Made by a program: the position numbers and the translations under genes
From: Asaia bogorensis
GTDB lineage: Bacteria; Pseudomonadota; Alphaproteobacteria; Reyranellales; Reyranellaceae
DNA: 64,000 nucleotides
Assembly: GCA_945889625.1 (NCBI GenBank)
Contig: CAMDCE010000018.1
Coordinates: 1-64,000, forward strand
Direction: 5' to 3'
The notes under the pieces: generated by a model
The model's input: the letters and a program-made list of their open reading frames with translations, nothing else
Told to the model about the DNA's origin: nothing
Databases searched by the model: none
Shown: in pieces, positions 24,235 through 34,092 of the stretch
Layout of the letters: every line of letters starts with the position of its first letter
Numbering within the stretch: position 1 is the stretch's first letter

Positions 24235-27027
24235 ATGTTCCGTCACGGGTTGGTCCTGATCGTTGCGGCCGCGGCTACCATCGCAGGCTGGCGTATGCTC
24301 GACGGCGAGTTTTCGGCTGCCAACGTCGAAGGGCCGCTGCACGGCGTCACCTACGCGCCGTGGGCCAAGGACCAGGACCCGATCGAAGCCAAGGCAAGCG
24401 GCGTCTACAGCTTCCTGCGCACCGCCTTCACCGACGTGCCGCCGCCCATCGTCAAGCCGCGCAAGCAACAGATCGAGCGCGACTTCGCCATGCTTGCCGG
24501 CAAGGTCAATTACGTGCGGACCTATCGCGCCACCGACGGCGGCGAGTTCATGCCCGAGCTCGCCCAGCGCTACGGCCTCAGGCTGGTGCCCGGCGCGTGG
24601 ATCTACAGCGCCAACGAAGCCAAGCTGCAGTTCGGCCGCGAGGCCAGCGAGGTCAATGCCGAGGAAACCCGCGCGCTGATCCGCATGGCCAACCAGAACC
24701 CCAACATCGAGCGCGTGCTGGTCGGCAACGAGAACATCCTGCGCTGGGACGGCCAGAAGGATCAGCGCGATCCCAGGGCGACCAGCCCGGCCCAGCTGAT
24801 CCGCGAGATCAGGAACGTCAAGCGCAACGTCAAGGTGCCGGTCAGTACCGCCGAGCCGTGGCACGTCTGGCTGCACTATCCCGAGCTGGCGCGCGAGGTC
24901 GACTATCTCGCCGTGCACATCCTGCCCTACTGGGACGAGCAGTCGAGCGAGACGGCACTCGAGTATCTCAAGAACAAGATCGGACTCCTGCGGCAGGCCT
25001 ATCCGAACAAGAACATCATCGTCACCGAAACCGGCTGGCCGTCGAACGGCGCGGAGCGCCGCAGTCCGGCGACCGGCCTGGTCAAGCGCGCGACGCCCGC
25101 CGAGCAGGCCAAGAACGTCCGCGACGCCGTCGCCTGGCTGAAGGCGCAGAACATCCAGTACTTCGTGGTCGAGGCGGTCGACCAGCCGTGGAAGTCCTAC
25201 GACCTCGAAGGCAAGGCGGGCGGCTACTGGGGGCTGTGGAACGCCGACCGCGAGCAGAAGTTCGCCTGGACCGGCCCGATCGAGCGCTTCCCGCAGTGGA
25301 TCGCCTGCGCCGTCTGGTCGCTGGCGGCGGCGCTGCCCCTGATGGCGCTGTTTTTGTGGACCTGGCGCGATCTCGGCACGGCGGGCCAACTCGCCTTCTG
25401 CGGGCTGGCGGCACTTTCGAGCAGCGCCGTGGTCTATGGCGCATCGGTGGCGGCCGGCACCTACATGCTGACCTCGGAAATGATCGGCTGGGGTGTGCTG
25501 GCCTTCTTCCTGGTGATCAGTCTCGCCATGGCGCTGATGCAGGCGCTCGAGCTGGTCGAGACGGTGTGGCGAAGGCGCTGGCTGCGCGAGGCCTTGCCGG
25601 CGGCCGAAATGATCGCGCGCCAGCCGGCCGACCGGGTGTGGCCCAAGGTCTCGCTGCATGTCGCGATCTGCAACGAGCCGCCGGCCATGGTGATCCAGAC
25701 CATCGAATCGCTGGCCGCCCTCGACTATCCCAATCTCGAAGTCATCATCATCGACAACAACACCAAGGACCCGGCGGTGTGGCGGCCGGTCCAGGACTAC
25801 TGCGCGGCGCTGAGCGAGCGCTTCAAGTTCTTCCATTTCGACGTCATGAAGGGCTTCAAGGCGGGCGCGCTCAACTACGTGCTGAGCCAGACCGCGCCGG
25901 ACGCCAGGATCATCGGCGTCATCGACAGCGACTATGTCGTGCGGCCCGACTGGCTGAGGGCCGTCGTGCCCTATTTCGACGATGCAAGGATCAGCTACGT
26001 GCAGGCGCCGCAGGATCACCGCGATTGGACCGGCGACCGTTTCAAGGAAATGCTGAACTGGGAATATGCCGGTTTCTTCGATATCGGCATGTGCCTGCGC
26101 AACGAATACGACGCCATCATCCAGCACGGCACGATGACCCTGGTGCGCCGCGACCTGATGGAAGAGATGGACGGCTGGGCGACCTGGTGCATCACCGAGG
26201 ATACCGAGCTCGGGCTGCGCCTGATGGAGAAGGGTTACGGCGCCATGTACAGCCGCGAGCGCTTCGGCCACGGCCTGACGCCCGACCATTTCGCCGGCTA
26301 CAAGAAGCAGCGCTTCCGCTGGGCCTACGGCGCCATGCAGATCATGAAGGTGCATGGTGGCAGGATGTTGAGCAACGCCACCCGACTGACGTCCTGGCAG
26401 AAGTATCACTTCGTCGCCGGCTGGATGCCGTGGTTCGCCGATGCGCTGAACCTGATCTTCACCTGGGCAGGGCTGGCTTGGGTGCTGGCCGTCGTGCTGC
26501 CGCCGCTGTTCGGCATCAAGCCGCTCGGCCTGCCTCCGGCCGAATTCATCGTGCCGACCATCGGCATCTTCGTCTTCAAGCTCGCCTATTCGTTCGGCCT
26601 CTATGCTGCACGCGTGCGATGCACCTTCCGCCAGAGCGTCGGGGCATCGTTGGCAGGTCTCGCGCTCACCTATACGGTCGGCCGCGCCGTGCTCTACGGT
26701 CTGGCGACCAGCCGGCTGCCCTTCATGCGCACACCCAAGATGGACGAGCGGGCGACGCTCGGCATGGCGCTGGCCATGGCGCGCGGCGAGGCGGTGCTGG
26801 CCGCCCTGTTGTGGATCGCCGCGGCAGTACTGTGGGTCAACAATGGCGTGATCGATCCCGAAGCCCGCCTGTGGGCGGTTTTCATGATCGTGCAGTCGTT
26901 GCCCTTCGCGGCGGCGGTATTCGTCTCGATGGTCAACGCTCTGGAGCAGATGCGCCATGCACGGACCGTGTTCGAACCGGCGCCGGCGCCCGTCGGTGCC
27001 GGGCCCGCGATGCAGCCCGCACAGTAG
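24235..27027 (+). CDS. Fused GH17-like / GT2 membrane beta-glucan synthase (NdvB-like)
   Basis: A 930-residue membrane protein. An N-terminal signal-anchor (about 5-20) leads to a periplasmic GH17-like domain with candidate acid and nucleophile glutamates in VGNEN (E166) and TETGWPS (E265). Membrane segments follow at about 350-440, then a cytoplasmic family-2 glycosyltransferase with DSDY (564-567), ITED (653-656) and QRFRW (692-696), and more membrane helices. This matches processive beta-1,3/1,6-glucan synthases such as the Pseudomonas NdvB type and unites functions split between NdvB and NdvC in Bradyrhizobium. Upstream (23941-24234) I see only a small 8-bp-stem hairpin at 24105-24128 and no clear promoter or ribosome site. 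Confidence 0.88.
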   Translation: MFRHGLVLIVAAAATIAGWRMLDGEFSAANVEGPLHGVTYAPWAKDQDPIEAKASGVYSFLRTAFTDVPPPIVKPRKQQIERDFAMLAGKVNYVRTYRATDGGEFMPELAQRYGLRLVPGAWIYSANEAKLQFGREASEVNAEETRALIRMANQNPNIERVLVGNENILRWDGQKDQRDPRATSPAQLIREIRNVKRNVKVPVSTAEPWHVWLHYPELAREVDYLAVHILPYWDEQSSETALEYLKNKIGLLRQAYPNKNIIVTETGWPSNGAERRSPATGLVKRATPAEQAKNVRDAVAWLKAQNIQYFVVEAVDQPWKSYDLEGKAGGYWGLWNADREQKFAWTGPIERFPQWIACAVWSLAAALPLMALFLWTWRDLGTAGQLAFCGLAALSSSAVVYGASVAAGTYMLTSEMIGWGVLAFFLVISLAMALMQALELVETVWRRRWLREALPAAEMIARQPADRVWPKVSLHVAICNEPPAMVIQTIESLAALDYPNLEVIIIDNNTKDPAVWRPVQDYCAALSERFKFFHFDVMKGFKAGALNYVLSQTAPDARIIGVIDSDYVVRPDWLRAVVPYFDDARISYVQAPQDHRDWTGDRFKEMLNWEYAGFFDIGMCLRNEYDAIIQHGTMTLVRRDLMEEMDGWATWCITEDTELGLRLMEKGYGAMYSRERFGHGLTPDHFAGYKKQRFRWAYGAMQIMKVHGGRMLSNATRLTSWQKYHFVAGWMPWFADALNLIFTWAGLAWVLAVVLPPLFGIKPLGLPPAEFIVPTIGIFVFKLAYSFGLYAARVRCTFRQSVGASLAGLALTYTVGRAVLYGLATSRLPFMRTPKMDERATLGMALAMARGEAVLAALLWIAAAVLWVNNGVIDPEARLWAVFMIVQSLPFAAAVFVSMVNALEQMRHARTVFEPAPAPVGAGPAMQPAQ

Positions 27028-27093
27028 AAATCGGCGCATTTCCCTGTCGACTGGCCTTATTCGTCTGTTAGAGCATTCGTCTGTTTAGAGTGT

Positions 27094-27270
27094 CTTCCGG
27101 TCAGATGGAACCGCGGAACGGTTCCATCTGACCGCAAACGCGTTGTACGATGCATTTCCTTTAATGGCATATTCCGCCCGGCTGATCGCGGCGCGTTTTG
27201 CGCGCCCGCGGCGCGTTTTGCGCGCCCGCGGCGCGTTTTGCGCGCCTAGGCCGGACGGAATATGCTCTAG
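27094..27270. repeat. Dispersed palindromic element C, copy 1
   Basis: The element contains a perfect 14-bp-stem hairpin (27099-27112 with 27120-27133), then GCATTTCCTTTAATGGCATA and a terminal palindrome framed by CCGCCCGGCTGATCGCGG and CCGGACGGAATATGCTCTAG. The reverse complement of 49791-49932 shows the same order of blocks. This copy is longer because of a 20-bp tandem repeat. Its TATGCTCTAG end stops 9 bp before the methyltransferase ATG. Confidence 0.8.
27187..27246. repeat. 20-bp tandem repeat x3
   Basis: CGCGGCGCGTTTTGCGCGCC occurs three times without a spacer inside element C copy 1. Each unit is nearly self-complementary (GGCGCG / CGCGCC around TTTTG), so the array can fold into serial hairpins. 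The other element copy has only one related unit. Confidence 0.9.
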
Positions 27271-27279
27271 CGTTTGGTC

Positions 27280-27879
27280 ATGCCCACGATTGAGCCCGCC
27301 GCCACGGCCCTGTTCCTCAAGCGCTGGCTGCGCCGCCCGTTTGCCATGGGCGCGGTCGTGCCGAGCGGCCGGCTGCTCGCCGAGGCGATGGCGCGTGCCA
27401 CGCTGGCTGCCATGGAAGGCCGGCCGGGCCACGTCGTCGAACTGGGCGCCGGCACCGGCGAGGTCACCAAGGCGTTGCTCGCCGCCGGAATCCCGCCGCA
27501 GCGCCTGGCGCTGATCGAACGCGATCCCGAGCTGTCGGCCTTCCTGCGCCGCCATTTCGCCGGACCGCAGATCATCGAAGGCGACGCCGCCCGCTTGGCC
27601 TCCCTGCTGGCGCGGCACGGCGTCGCGCCGGTCGCCGCCGTCGTGTCCAGCCTGCCTCTCCTGTCGCTGCCGGCCGAGATCGTGAGCGGCATCGTGCACG
27701 GTGTGTTCGAGGCGTTGCCACGAGGTGGCGTGCTGGTGCAATTCACCTACGGTCCGAAGCCGCCGGTGCCACGCGGCTTGCGCGAGGGTCTGCGCCTCGA
27801 GGGCGTGAGCGGCCGCCGCATCTGGCGTAACGTGCCGCCCGCCGTGGTCTGGACCTTCACAAGGCCGCTTGCCGCGTGA
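27280..27879 (+). CDS. SAM-dependent phospholipid N-methyltransferase (PmtA-like)
   Basis: A 199-residue class I methyltransferase. MPTIEPAATALFLKRWLRRP and AVVPSGRLLAEAMA precede motif I VVELGAGTGEVTKALL and the acidic LIERDPELSAFL, with SSLPLLSLP as motif IV. This is the layout of rRNA-dimethylase-like phosphatidylethanolamine methyltransferases of alphaproteobacteria, which lead to phosphatidylcholine. ATG 27280 is the conserved start; an in-frame TTG lies 6 bp upstream. The Nudix gene starts within its stop codon (GTGA). Confidence 0.85.
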   Translation: MPTIEPAATALFLKRWLRRPFAMGAVVPSGRLLAEAMARATLAAMEGRPGHVVELGAGTGEVTKALLAAGIPPQRLALIERDPELSAFLRRHFAGPQIIEGDAARLASLLARHGVAPVAAVVSSLPLLSLPAEIVSGIVHGVFEALPRGGVLVQFTYGPKPPVPRGLREGLRLEGVSGRRIWRNVPPAVVWTFTRPLAA

Positions 27880-28508
27880 CGTCCTTCGTTTTCGACGACA
27901 AGTTGCGTGCTGGCATCGCCGGTCGTCTCGGACGCTTCGACGTGCGCCGCCGGCCTGATTCCGGCGGTCTCAAGCGCGCGGCAGTGGCGGTGGCGGTGAT
28001 CGAAGCCGACGTGCCGGGCGAGGCGGCATTCCTGCTCACCAAGCGGACGCCGAGGTTGCGCGCGCATGGTGGCCAATGGGCGCTGCCGGGCGGCAGGGTC
28101 GACAGCGGCGAGACCGTCGAGCAGACGGCGCTACGCGAGCTGCACGAGGAGCTGGGTGTGCTCGGCTCCGCCGACGACGTGCTGGGCGCGCTCGATGATT
28201 ATCCGACGCGCTCGGGCTACCTCATCACGCCGGTCATCGTGTGGCTGCCGGGCAAGGTCCAGCTCACGCCCAATCCCGGCGAGGTGGCGGCCGCCTATCG
28301 CATCCGTTGCGCCGAACTGTTCCGGCCCGACTCGCCGGAGATCGTGGCGATCGAGGAATCCGACCGACCGATCATCCGCCTGCCGCTGCCGGTGGCCAAC
28401 GTGAACGCGCCGACCGCCGCGGTGCTCTACCAGTTCAAGGAAGTGGCGCTTGCTGGCCGCGACACCAGGGTCGACCATTTCGAGCAGCCGGTGTTTGCCT
28501 GGCGATAG
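27876..28508 (+). CDS. Nudix hydrolase (CoA pyrophosphatase-like)
   Basis: A 210-residue Nudix protein. The Nudix box GGRVDSGETVEQTALRELHE followed by ELGV fits GX5EX7REUXEEXGU. LTKRTPRLRAHGGQWALPGG upstream resembles the UPF0035 region of NudL/CoAse enzymes, which cleave CoA and its thioesters to phosphopantetheine. The GTG start at 27876 overlaps the methyltransferase TGA, and both genes form one transcription unit. Substrate assignment to CoA is likely but not certain. Confidence 0.88.
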   Translation: MTSFVFDDKLRAGIAGRLGRFDVRRRPDSGGLKRAAVAVAVIEADVPGEAAFLLTKRTPRLRAHGGQWALPGGRVDSGETVEQTALRELHEELGVLGSADDVLGALDDYPTRSGYLITPVIVWLPGKVQLTPNPGEVAAAYRIRCAELFRPDSPEIVAIEESDRPIIRLPLPVANVNAPTAAVLYQFKEVALAGRDTRVDHFEQPVFAWR

Positions 28509-28567
28509 AAGGAAACATTGTGGCCCGGAGCGTGCATCGGCTCGGGCAAACGAGGAGTTCCAACGCA

Positions 28568-29533
28568 ATGAACCGCATCACGCGACGGACGGCCCTTGTC
28601 GGAGCCTCCCTGCTGCCTTTCGGCGCCCGCGCTCAGCAGCGCTTTCCCGACCGGCCGATCCGGCTGATCATCCCCTGGGCGCCCGGCGGGCCGGCCGACG
28701 CCGGCTTCCGCATCCTGGCCGACTCGGTGTCGAAGAAGCTGGGACAGCAGGTCATCGTCGACAACAAGTCGGGTGCTGCCGGCATCCTGGGCGCCATCGC
28801 GCTGCAGGACGCCAAGCCGGACGGCTACACGATCTCGCAGATGCACATGAGCGTGCTGCGCCAGCCGCTGCTCAACAAGACGCTCGCCTATCACCCGATC
28901 AACGATCTCACCTACATCCTGCAGATCACCGGCTTCGTCATGGGCGTGGTGGTGCGCACGGACGCGCCGTGGAAGACGCTGCCCGAGCTGCTGGCGCATG
29001 CCAAGGCCAATCCCGGCAAGATGAACTGGGGCACACTCGGTGTCGGTTCGACCCAATACCTCGCCATGGAGCGCGTCGGCATGGCGCAGGGCGGCCTCAG
29101 CTGGACGCACGCGCCGTATCGCGGCACGGCCGACACGCTGCGCGCCCTGCTGGGCGGCGAGATCGACTTCGCCTCGGAGGCCTCGGGCTGGGCGCCGATG
29201 GTCATGGCCGGCCAGCTGCGCCTGCTGGCGGTTTTCACCGCGCAGCGCGCCAAGCGCTTCCCCGATGTGCCGACCGTCAAGGAACTCGGCATGGAAGTCG
29301 TGGTCGACAGCCCTGGCGGCCTGATCGGTCCCAAGGGCATGGATCCAGCCATCGTGAAAATCCTGGCCGACACCTTCCGCGCCGCCGCCGAGGAGCCCAG
29401 GCACCTGGAGTTCCTCGACAAGATGGACCAGCCGCTGCTGCTGATGGACGGCCCTGCCTATCGCGACGCGATGGTGCGGACCCTGGAGGAAGAGCGCGAA
29501 CTGCTGCGCCGCCTGAACCTGCTGCCGGTTTGA
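28568..29533 (+). CDS. Bug-family (TctC-like) tripartite tricarboxylate receptor
   Basis: A 321-residue periplasmic binding protein. The Tat-like leader MNRITRRTALVGASLLPFGA has an arginine pair followed by a short hydrophobic segment and ARAQ cleavage region. The mature part has the Bug signatures IRLIIPWAPGGPADAG, VIVDNKSGAAG and PDGYTI. Bug proteins capture carboxylates or related ligands, often without a linked TctAB transporter, as here. A GAGGAG ribosome site precedes ATG 28568. Confidence 0.9.
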   Translation: MNRITRRTALVGASLLPFGARAQQRFPDRPIRLIIPWAPGGPADAGFRILADSVSKKLGQQVIVDNKSGAAGILGAIALQDAKPDGYTISQMHMSVLRQPLLNKTLAYHPINDLTYILQITGFVMGVVVRTDAPWKTLPELLAHAKANPGKMNWGTLGVGSTQYLAMERVGMAQGGLSWTHAPYRGTADTLRALLGGEIDFASEASGWAPMVMAGQLRLLAVFTAQRAKRFPDVPTVKELGMEVVVDSPGGLIGPKGMDPAIVKILADTFRAAAEEPRHLEFLDKMDQPLLLMDGPAYRDAMVRTLEEERELLRRLNLLPV

Positions 29534-29550
29534 GTCGATTGCCAAGGAGC

Positions 29551-29670
29551 GCCCCTCCCCAGTCTTCTGGGGAGGTGTCGCGGTCATACCGCGACGGAGG
29601 GGTCATGGATCGGGACTGAGGCTTATGACGGCGTATGACGCCGCCACCTCCCCCGAAGACGGGGGAGGGG
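29551..29670. repeat. Dispersed palindromic element B, copy 1
   Basis: It contains nested hairpins: CCTCCCC/GGGGAGG, GTCGCGGTCATACCGCGAC and CCTCCCCC/GGGGGAGG, plus GACGGAGGGGTCATG. It fills the gap between the convergent Bug receptor and MaoC genes and abuts the latter's stop. Related elements lie at 40865-40984 and 44781-44863. Confidence 0.85.
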
Positions 29671-30168
29671 TTAGTTGCGCGCGCTCGCTACTGAAACCGG
29701 CCGGCGTTTCAGGAACACCGTCGTCTCCTGTTCCATCACATGCTCGCCGCGCTGGTTGATGGTGACCTGGCGGATGCGGCCGAGCCCGCGGTCGGGCTTG
29801 GAAGCCGAGAGCCGGAGTTCGACGATGTCGGTCACGACGCGCAGCGTGTCGCCCGGCCGGACGGGGCGGGGGAACTGGGTCTCGCCCAGGCCGGGTGAGC
29901 CCAGGCTCGCGGCGCGGAAGACGCCGAGCTCGAGCCACAGGCGCAGCGTCACGCACATGGTGTGGAGGCCCGAGGCGATCAGGCCGCCGTACTGCCATTT
30001 CTTGGCGAACTCGGCGTCGATGTGGAACGGCTGCGGGTCCCACTGGCGGGCGAATTCGATGATGGCGGTTTCGGTCATGGTCATGCCGCCGCTCACGAAA
30101 CGGTCGCCGACCTTGAAATCCTCGTAGTAGCGATCGGTCACGGACCAGCTCCTCGCCGTCGCCGGCAT
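29671..30168 (-). CDS. MaoC-like hot-dog dehydratase
   Basis: A 165-residue hot-dog protein. RYYEDFKVGDRFVSGGMTMT is followed by FARQWDPQPFHIDAEFA, in which Asp and His of D-P-x-P-x-H are the MaoC catalytic residues, and by YGGLIASGLHTMC and RPVRPGDTLRV. Expected to hydrate an enoyl-CoA or act as a thioester dehydratase. ATG 30168 gives a nine-residue leader; a GTG at 30141 would start right before the conserved region. It stands 60 bp downstream of an EamA transporter gene. Confidence 0.88.
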   Translation of the reverse strand: MPATARSWSVTDRYYEDFKVGDRFVSGGMTMTETAIIEFARQWDPQPFHIDAEFAKKWQYGGLIASGLHTMCVTLRLWLELGVFRAASLGSPGLGETQFPRPVRPGDTLRVVTDIVELRLSASKPDRGLGRIRQVTINQRGEHVMEQETTVFLKRRPVSVASARN

Positions 30169-30227
30169 TTTGCCGCCGATTGTGTCGAGTCTGAGACGCA
30201 GTTGGCCACGATCGAGGGCGCCCGAGC

Positions 30228-31064
30228 CTAGGCCAGCCGCAGCAGCGGCACGGCAGCCGCCGAGAGCAGAATGGCGGCCAGGCGCAGCCAGGTGAAGGGC
30301 TCGCGCAGCCAGACGACGGCGATCAGCAGGGCGAAGACCGAGCTGGTGTCGCGCAGCGCTGCTGCGGGCGCAACGGGCGCGTACTTGAAGACCCACAGGA
30401 TCAGGAGATAGGACGCGGTCGAAGCGATCGCGATCGGGATCACCGGGCCGGCATGCTCGATCACGAGACGCCACGGCCGGACGATCGCTCCGCGTGCCAG
30501 CGACATGGCAAGCGCATTGGTGATGGCGACGGTGAAGCCGTAGGCGAGCGGCGAGCCCGCGCGGCGCACGCCCTCGGCGTCGCACATGACGTAGGCCGCG
30601 GTGGTGACGCCGGCGAGCGCGATCCACAGCAGGCCGGCGCCGGGCAGGACGCCGCGGCCCGCGCTGTCGATCGCCAACAGCAGCAGCGAGATCACGACCA
30701 GGGCCACGCCGATCAGTCCGAATGCGTTCAGCCTTTCGCCGGCGAGGGAGGCTGCGAGCGGCACCACCAGCAGCACCGAGAGCGCGCGCACCACGGGGTA
30801 GGCGGTGCCGAAGCCGATCAGATCGTAGGCGCGCAGCAGCGCCGTGACGGTGACGAGGTTGAGCGCCGTCGAGCCTGCGATCCAGAGCCACGAGTCCGAT
30901 GCGAGCAGGCCGGTCCACAGGAAACCCGGGAGGCCGATCGCGGCGCTCAGCACCATCTGCGCCGTCATGGCTTCGGCGGGCCTGGGATGGGCCTTCACCG
31001 CGGCATTCCAGCTGGCGTGCAGCACCGCGCTCAGGAGCGCGGCTGCGACGAGCCAGAGATCCAT
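30228..31064 (-). CDS. EamA/DMT-superfamily transporter
   Basis: A 278-residue protein with about ten hydrophobic segments in two EamA repeats. MDLWLVAAALLSAVLHASWN opens it, in the style of DMT exporters and SMR-like permeases. FGTAYPVVRALSVLLVVPLA and PVAPAAALRDTSSVFALLIA are the half-ending motifs. It probably exports a small metabolite; the cargo is unknown. It lies 17 bp from the YeiH gene upstream on the same strand. Confidence 0.9.
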   Translation of the reverse strand: MDLWLVAAALLSAVLHASWNAAVKAHPRPAEAMTAQMVLSAAIGLPGFLWTGLLASDSWLWIAGSTALNLVTVTALLRAYDLIGFGTAYPVVRALSVLLVVPLAASLAGERLNAFGLIGVALVVISLLLLAIDSAGRGVLPGAGLLWIALAGVTTAAYVMCDAEGVRRAGSPLAYGFTVAITNALAMSLARGAIVRPWRLVIEHAGPVIPIAIASTASYLLILWVFKYAPVAPAAALRDTSSVFALLIAVVWLREPFTWLRLAAILLSAAAVPLLRLA

Positions 31065-31080
31065 GCGGCCGTGCTGGACT

Positions 31081-32139
31081 TCAGAGACCGAAGCCGCGCA
31101 GCCCGTAGATCAGGCCGACCACCAGGAGGCCGATGAAGATCGTTTCGGTGACGAGCAGCATCACCGGCGCCATGCCGATGCGGGCAAGCGCCATCAGCGA
31201 GGTCTTCATGCCAAGGGCTGCGATGGCGGTGATGATCAGGAAGGTCGAGACGTGACCCGCCGCGCCCTGGACGACCGGCGGGATGACGCCGAACGAGTTC
31301 AGCGTCGCCAGCGCCACGAAGCCGAACAGGAAGACCGGTGGCGCCGGCCGCGCCTCGCCGACCGGCACGCCGCCGCGGCCGACCCACCAGGCAATGCCGA
31401 TCACTGCCGGCAGCAGGAAGGCCACGCGCAGCAGCTTGGTGATGATGGCGTCGCTCAGCACCTTCGGTCCCATCGTCTGGCCGGCGCCCGCGACCTGCGC
31501 CACGTCGTGGATGGCGCCGCCCAGGAACACGCCCATCTCGAACAGCGAGTAGTCCAGCACTTGCTGCAGGGCGGGGTAGATCACCATCACGATGGTGCTG
31601 AGGAAATTGACGCCCATCACCGTGAAGGCGAGGTCGCGGTCGGAGTTCTCGTGCTTGGGCAGCACGGCCGACGCCGCCATCGCGGCTGCCGCGCCGCACA
31701 CTCCGACCGAGCAGCCGGTGAGCAGGCCGAAATTCTGCGTCAGCCCGAAGAAGCGCGCCGCCCAGGCGCCGAAGGCGATGGTGCAGGCGACCGAGGCGAG
31801 AGCGATCACGATCGGCAGCGCGCCGTCATCGACCAGCTGGCCCAGCGTCAGCCGCGCGCCGAACAGCGCGACGCCGATGCGCAGCAGCGTGCGGCCGGCA
31901 AACTCGATGCCGGGCTTCAGCACGGTCTTGCCCGAGAGCGGCTGCAGCGCCATGCCGATCACCAGGGTGAGGATCAGCGGCGGCAGCCAGACCTTGCCCA
32001 GGCGCAGCATGTCGTTGAGGTCCGCGGCAAAGGCGATCGCCGCGATGGCGGCGCACAGCACCACGCCGGGCGCCGCCCGAAGCAGGTTGCCGGGCGCCCA
32101 CAGGCGCGCAATTTCGATGGCGACGGCGCTGCTACGCAT
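31081..32139 (-). CDS. YeiH-family membrane exporter (putative sulfate exporter)
   Basis: A 352-residue polytopic protein. GRTLLRIGVALFGARLTLGQ, GCSVGVCGAAAAMAASAVLP and GVFLGGAIHDVAQVAGAGQ are the conserved intramembrane motifs of the YeiH/UPF0324 family. Function is not firmly established; sulfate or sulfonate export has been proposed for relatives. Its start codon lies within a 16-bp imperfect repeat array shared with the end of the biotinyl gene. Confidence 0.9.
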   Translation of the reverse strand: MRSSAVAIEIARLWAPGNLLRAAPGVVLCAAIAAIAFAADLNDMLRLGKVWLPPLILTLVIGMALQPLSGKTVLKPGIEFAGRTLLRIGVALFGARLTLGQLVDDGALPIVIALASVACTIAFGAWAARFFGLTQNFGLLTGCSVGVCGAAAAMAASAVLPKHENSDRDLAFTVMGVNFLSTIVMVIYPALQQVLDYSLFEMGVFLGGAIHDVAQVAGAGQTMGPKVLSDAIITKLLRVAFLLPAVIGIAWWVGRGGVPVGEARPAPPVFLFGFVALATLNSFGVIPPVVQGAAGHVSTFLIITAIAALGMKTSLMALARIGMAPVMLLVTETIFIGLLVVGLIYGLRGFGL

Positions 32140-32196
32140 GGCGGATGCTAGGCATGGCGGATGCTACGCATCAGGGATGCTCTACGCATCCAGGAT
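32131..32196. repeat. Imperfect 16-bp tandem repeats across a gene junction
   Basis: GCTACGCATGGCGGAT recurs with few changes at 32147 and 32163 and in degenerate form at 32179. The array spans the start of the YeiH gene and the stop of the biotinyl-domain gene. It duplicates the ATGCGTAG segment that is both the YeiH start and, in the upstream copy, the final Ala-stop of the biotinyl protein. Confidence 0.75.
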
Positions 32197-32403
32197 GGCG
32201 ACGAGGTGGCCTTCGCCGATCGCATCGCCTTCGCTGACCTTGATTTCCCGGATGGTGCCGGCCTTGGGCGAGAGCACGGGGATTTCCATCTTCATCGATT
32301 CGAGGATCATGATCTCGCCTTCGAACTCGACCTTGTCGCCCGGCTTGGTCTGGATCTTCCAGACATTGCCCGCGATCTCGGACTTCACATTGACGATGGC
32401 CAT
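32182..32403 (-). CDS. Biotin/lipoyl carrier domain protein (BCCP-like)
   Basis: A 73-residue protein consisting of one biotinyl/lipoyl domain. The attachment loop ILESMKMEIPV has the Met-Lys-Met typical of biotinylated carriers, with the Lys at about 38. KPGDKVEFEGE precedes it and KVSEGDAIGEGHLVAI follows. It is a stand-alone carrier of a biotin-dependent carboxylase whose other subunits are not in this window. Use with the nearby oxoacid dehydrogenase E1 is conceivable only if it were lipoylated, which the motif argues against. Confidence 0.9.
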   Translation of the reverse strand: MAIVNVKSEIAGNVWKIQTKPGDKVEFEGEIMILESMKMEIPVLSPKAGTIREIKVSEGDAIGEGHLVAILDA

Positions 32404-32544
32404 GCCCGCTCTTTCCCCGCGCTATCGATCAAGACGCTTTTCGGCCACTGAGCGCGCCAAGGCAAGGGCAGGACTGCCCACACGGGCGCCGAGCCGCCCC
32501 CTGGCCCTGCTGCAGAGTGGAACGGCCGACGCTTCTGGACAGGA

Positions 32545-34092
<1,548 letters not shown>

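Noticed and set aside
24103..27039. Very long open frames antisense and out of frame to the glucan synthase
   Set aside because: They are Arg/His/Gly-rich, lack any recognisable domain and mirror a well-supported gene; typical of GC-rich coding DNA.
27187..27246. CRISPR array
   Set aside because: The three repeats are contiguous with no spacers, and no cas genes are present.
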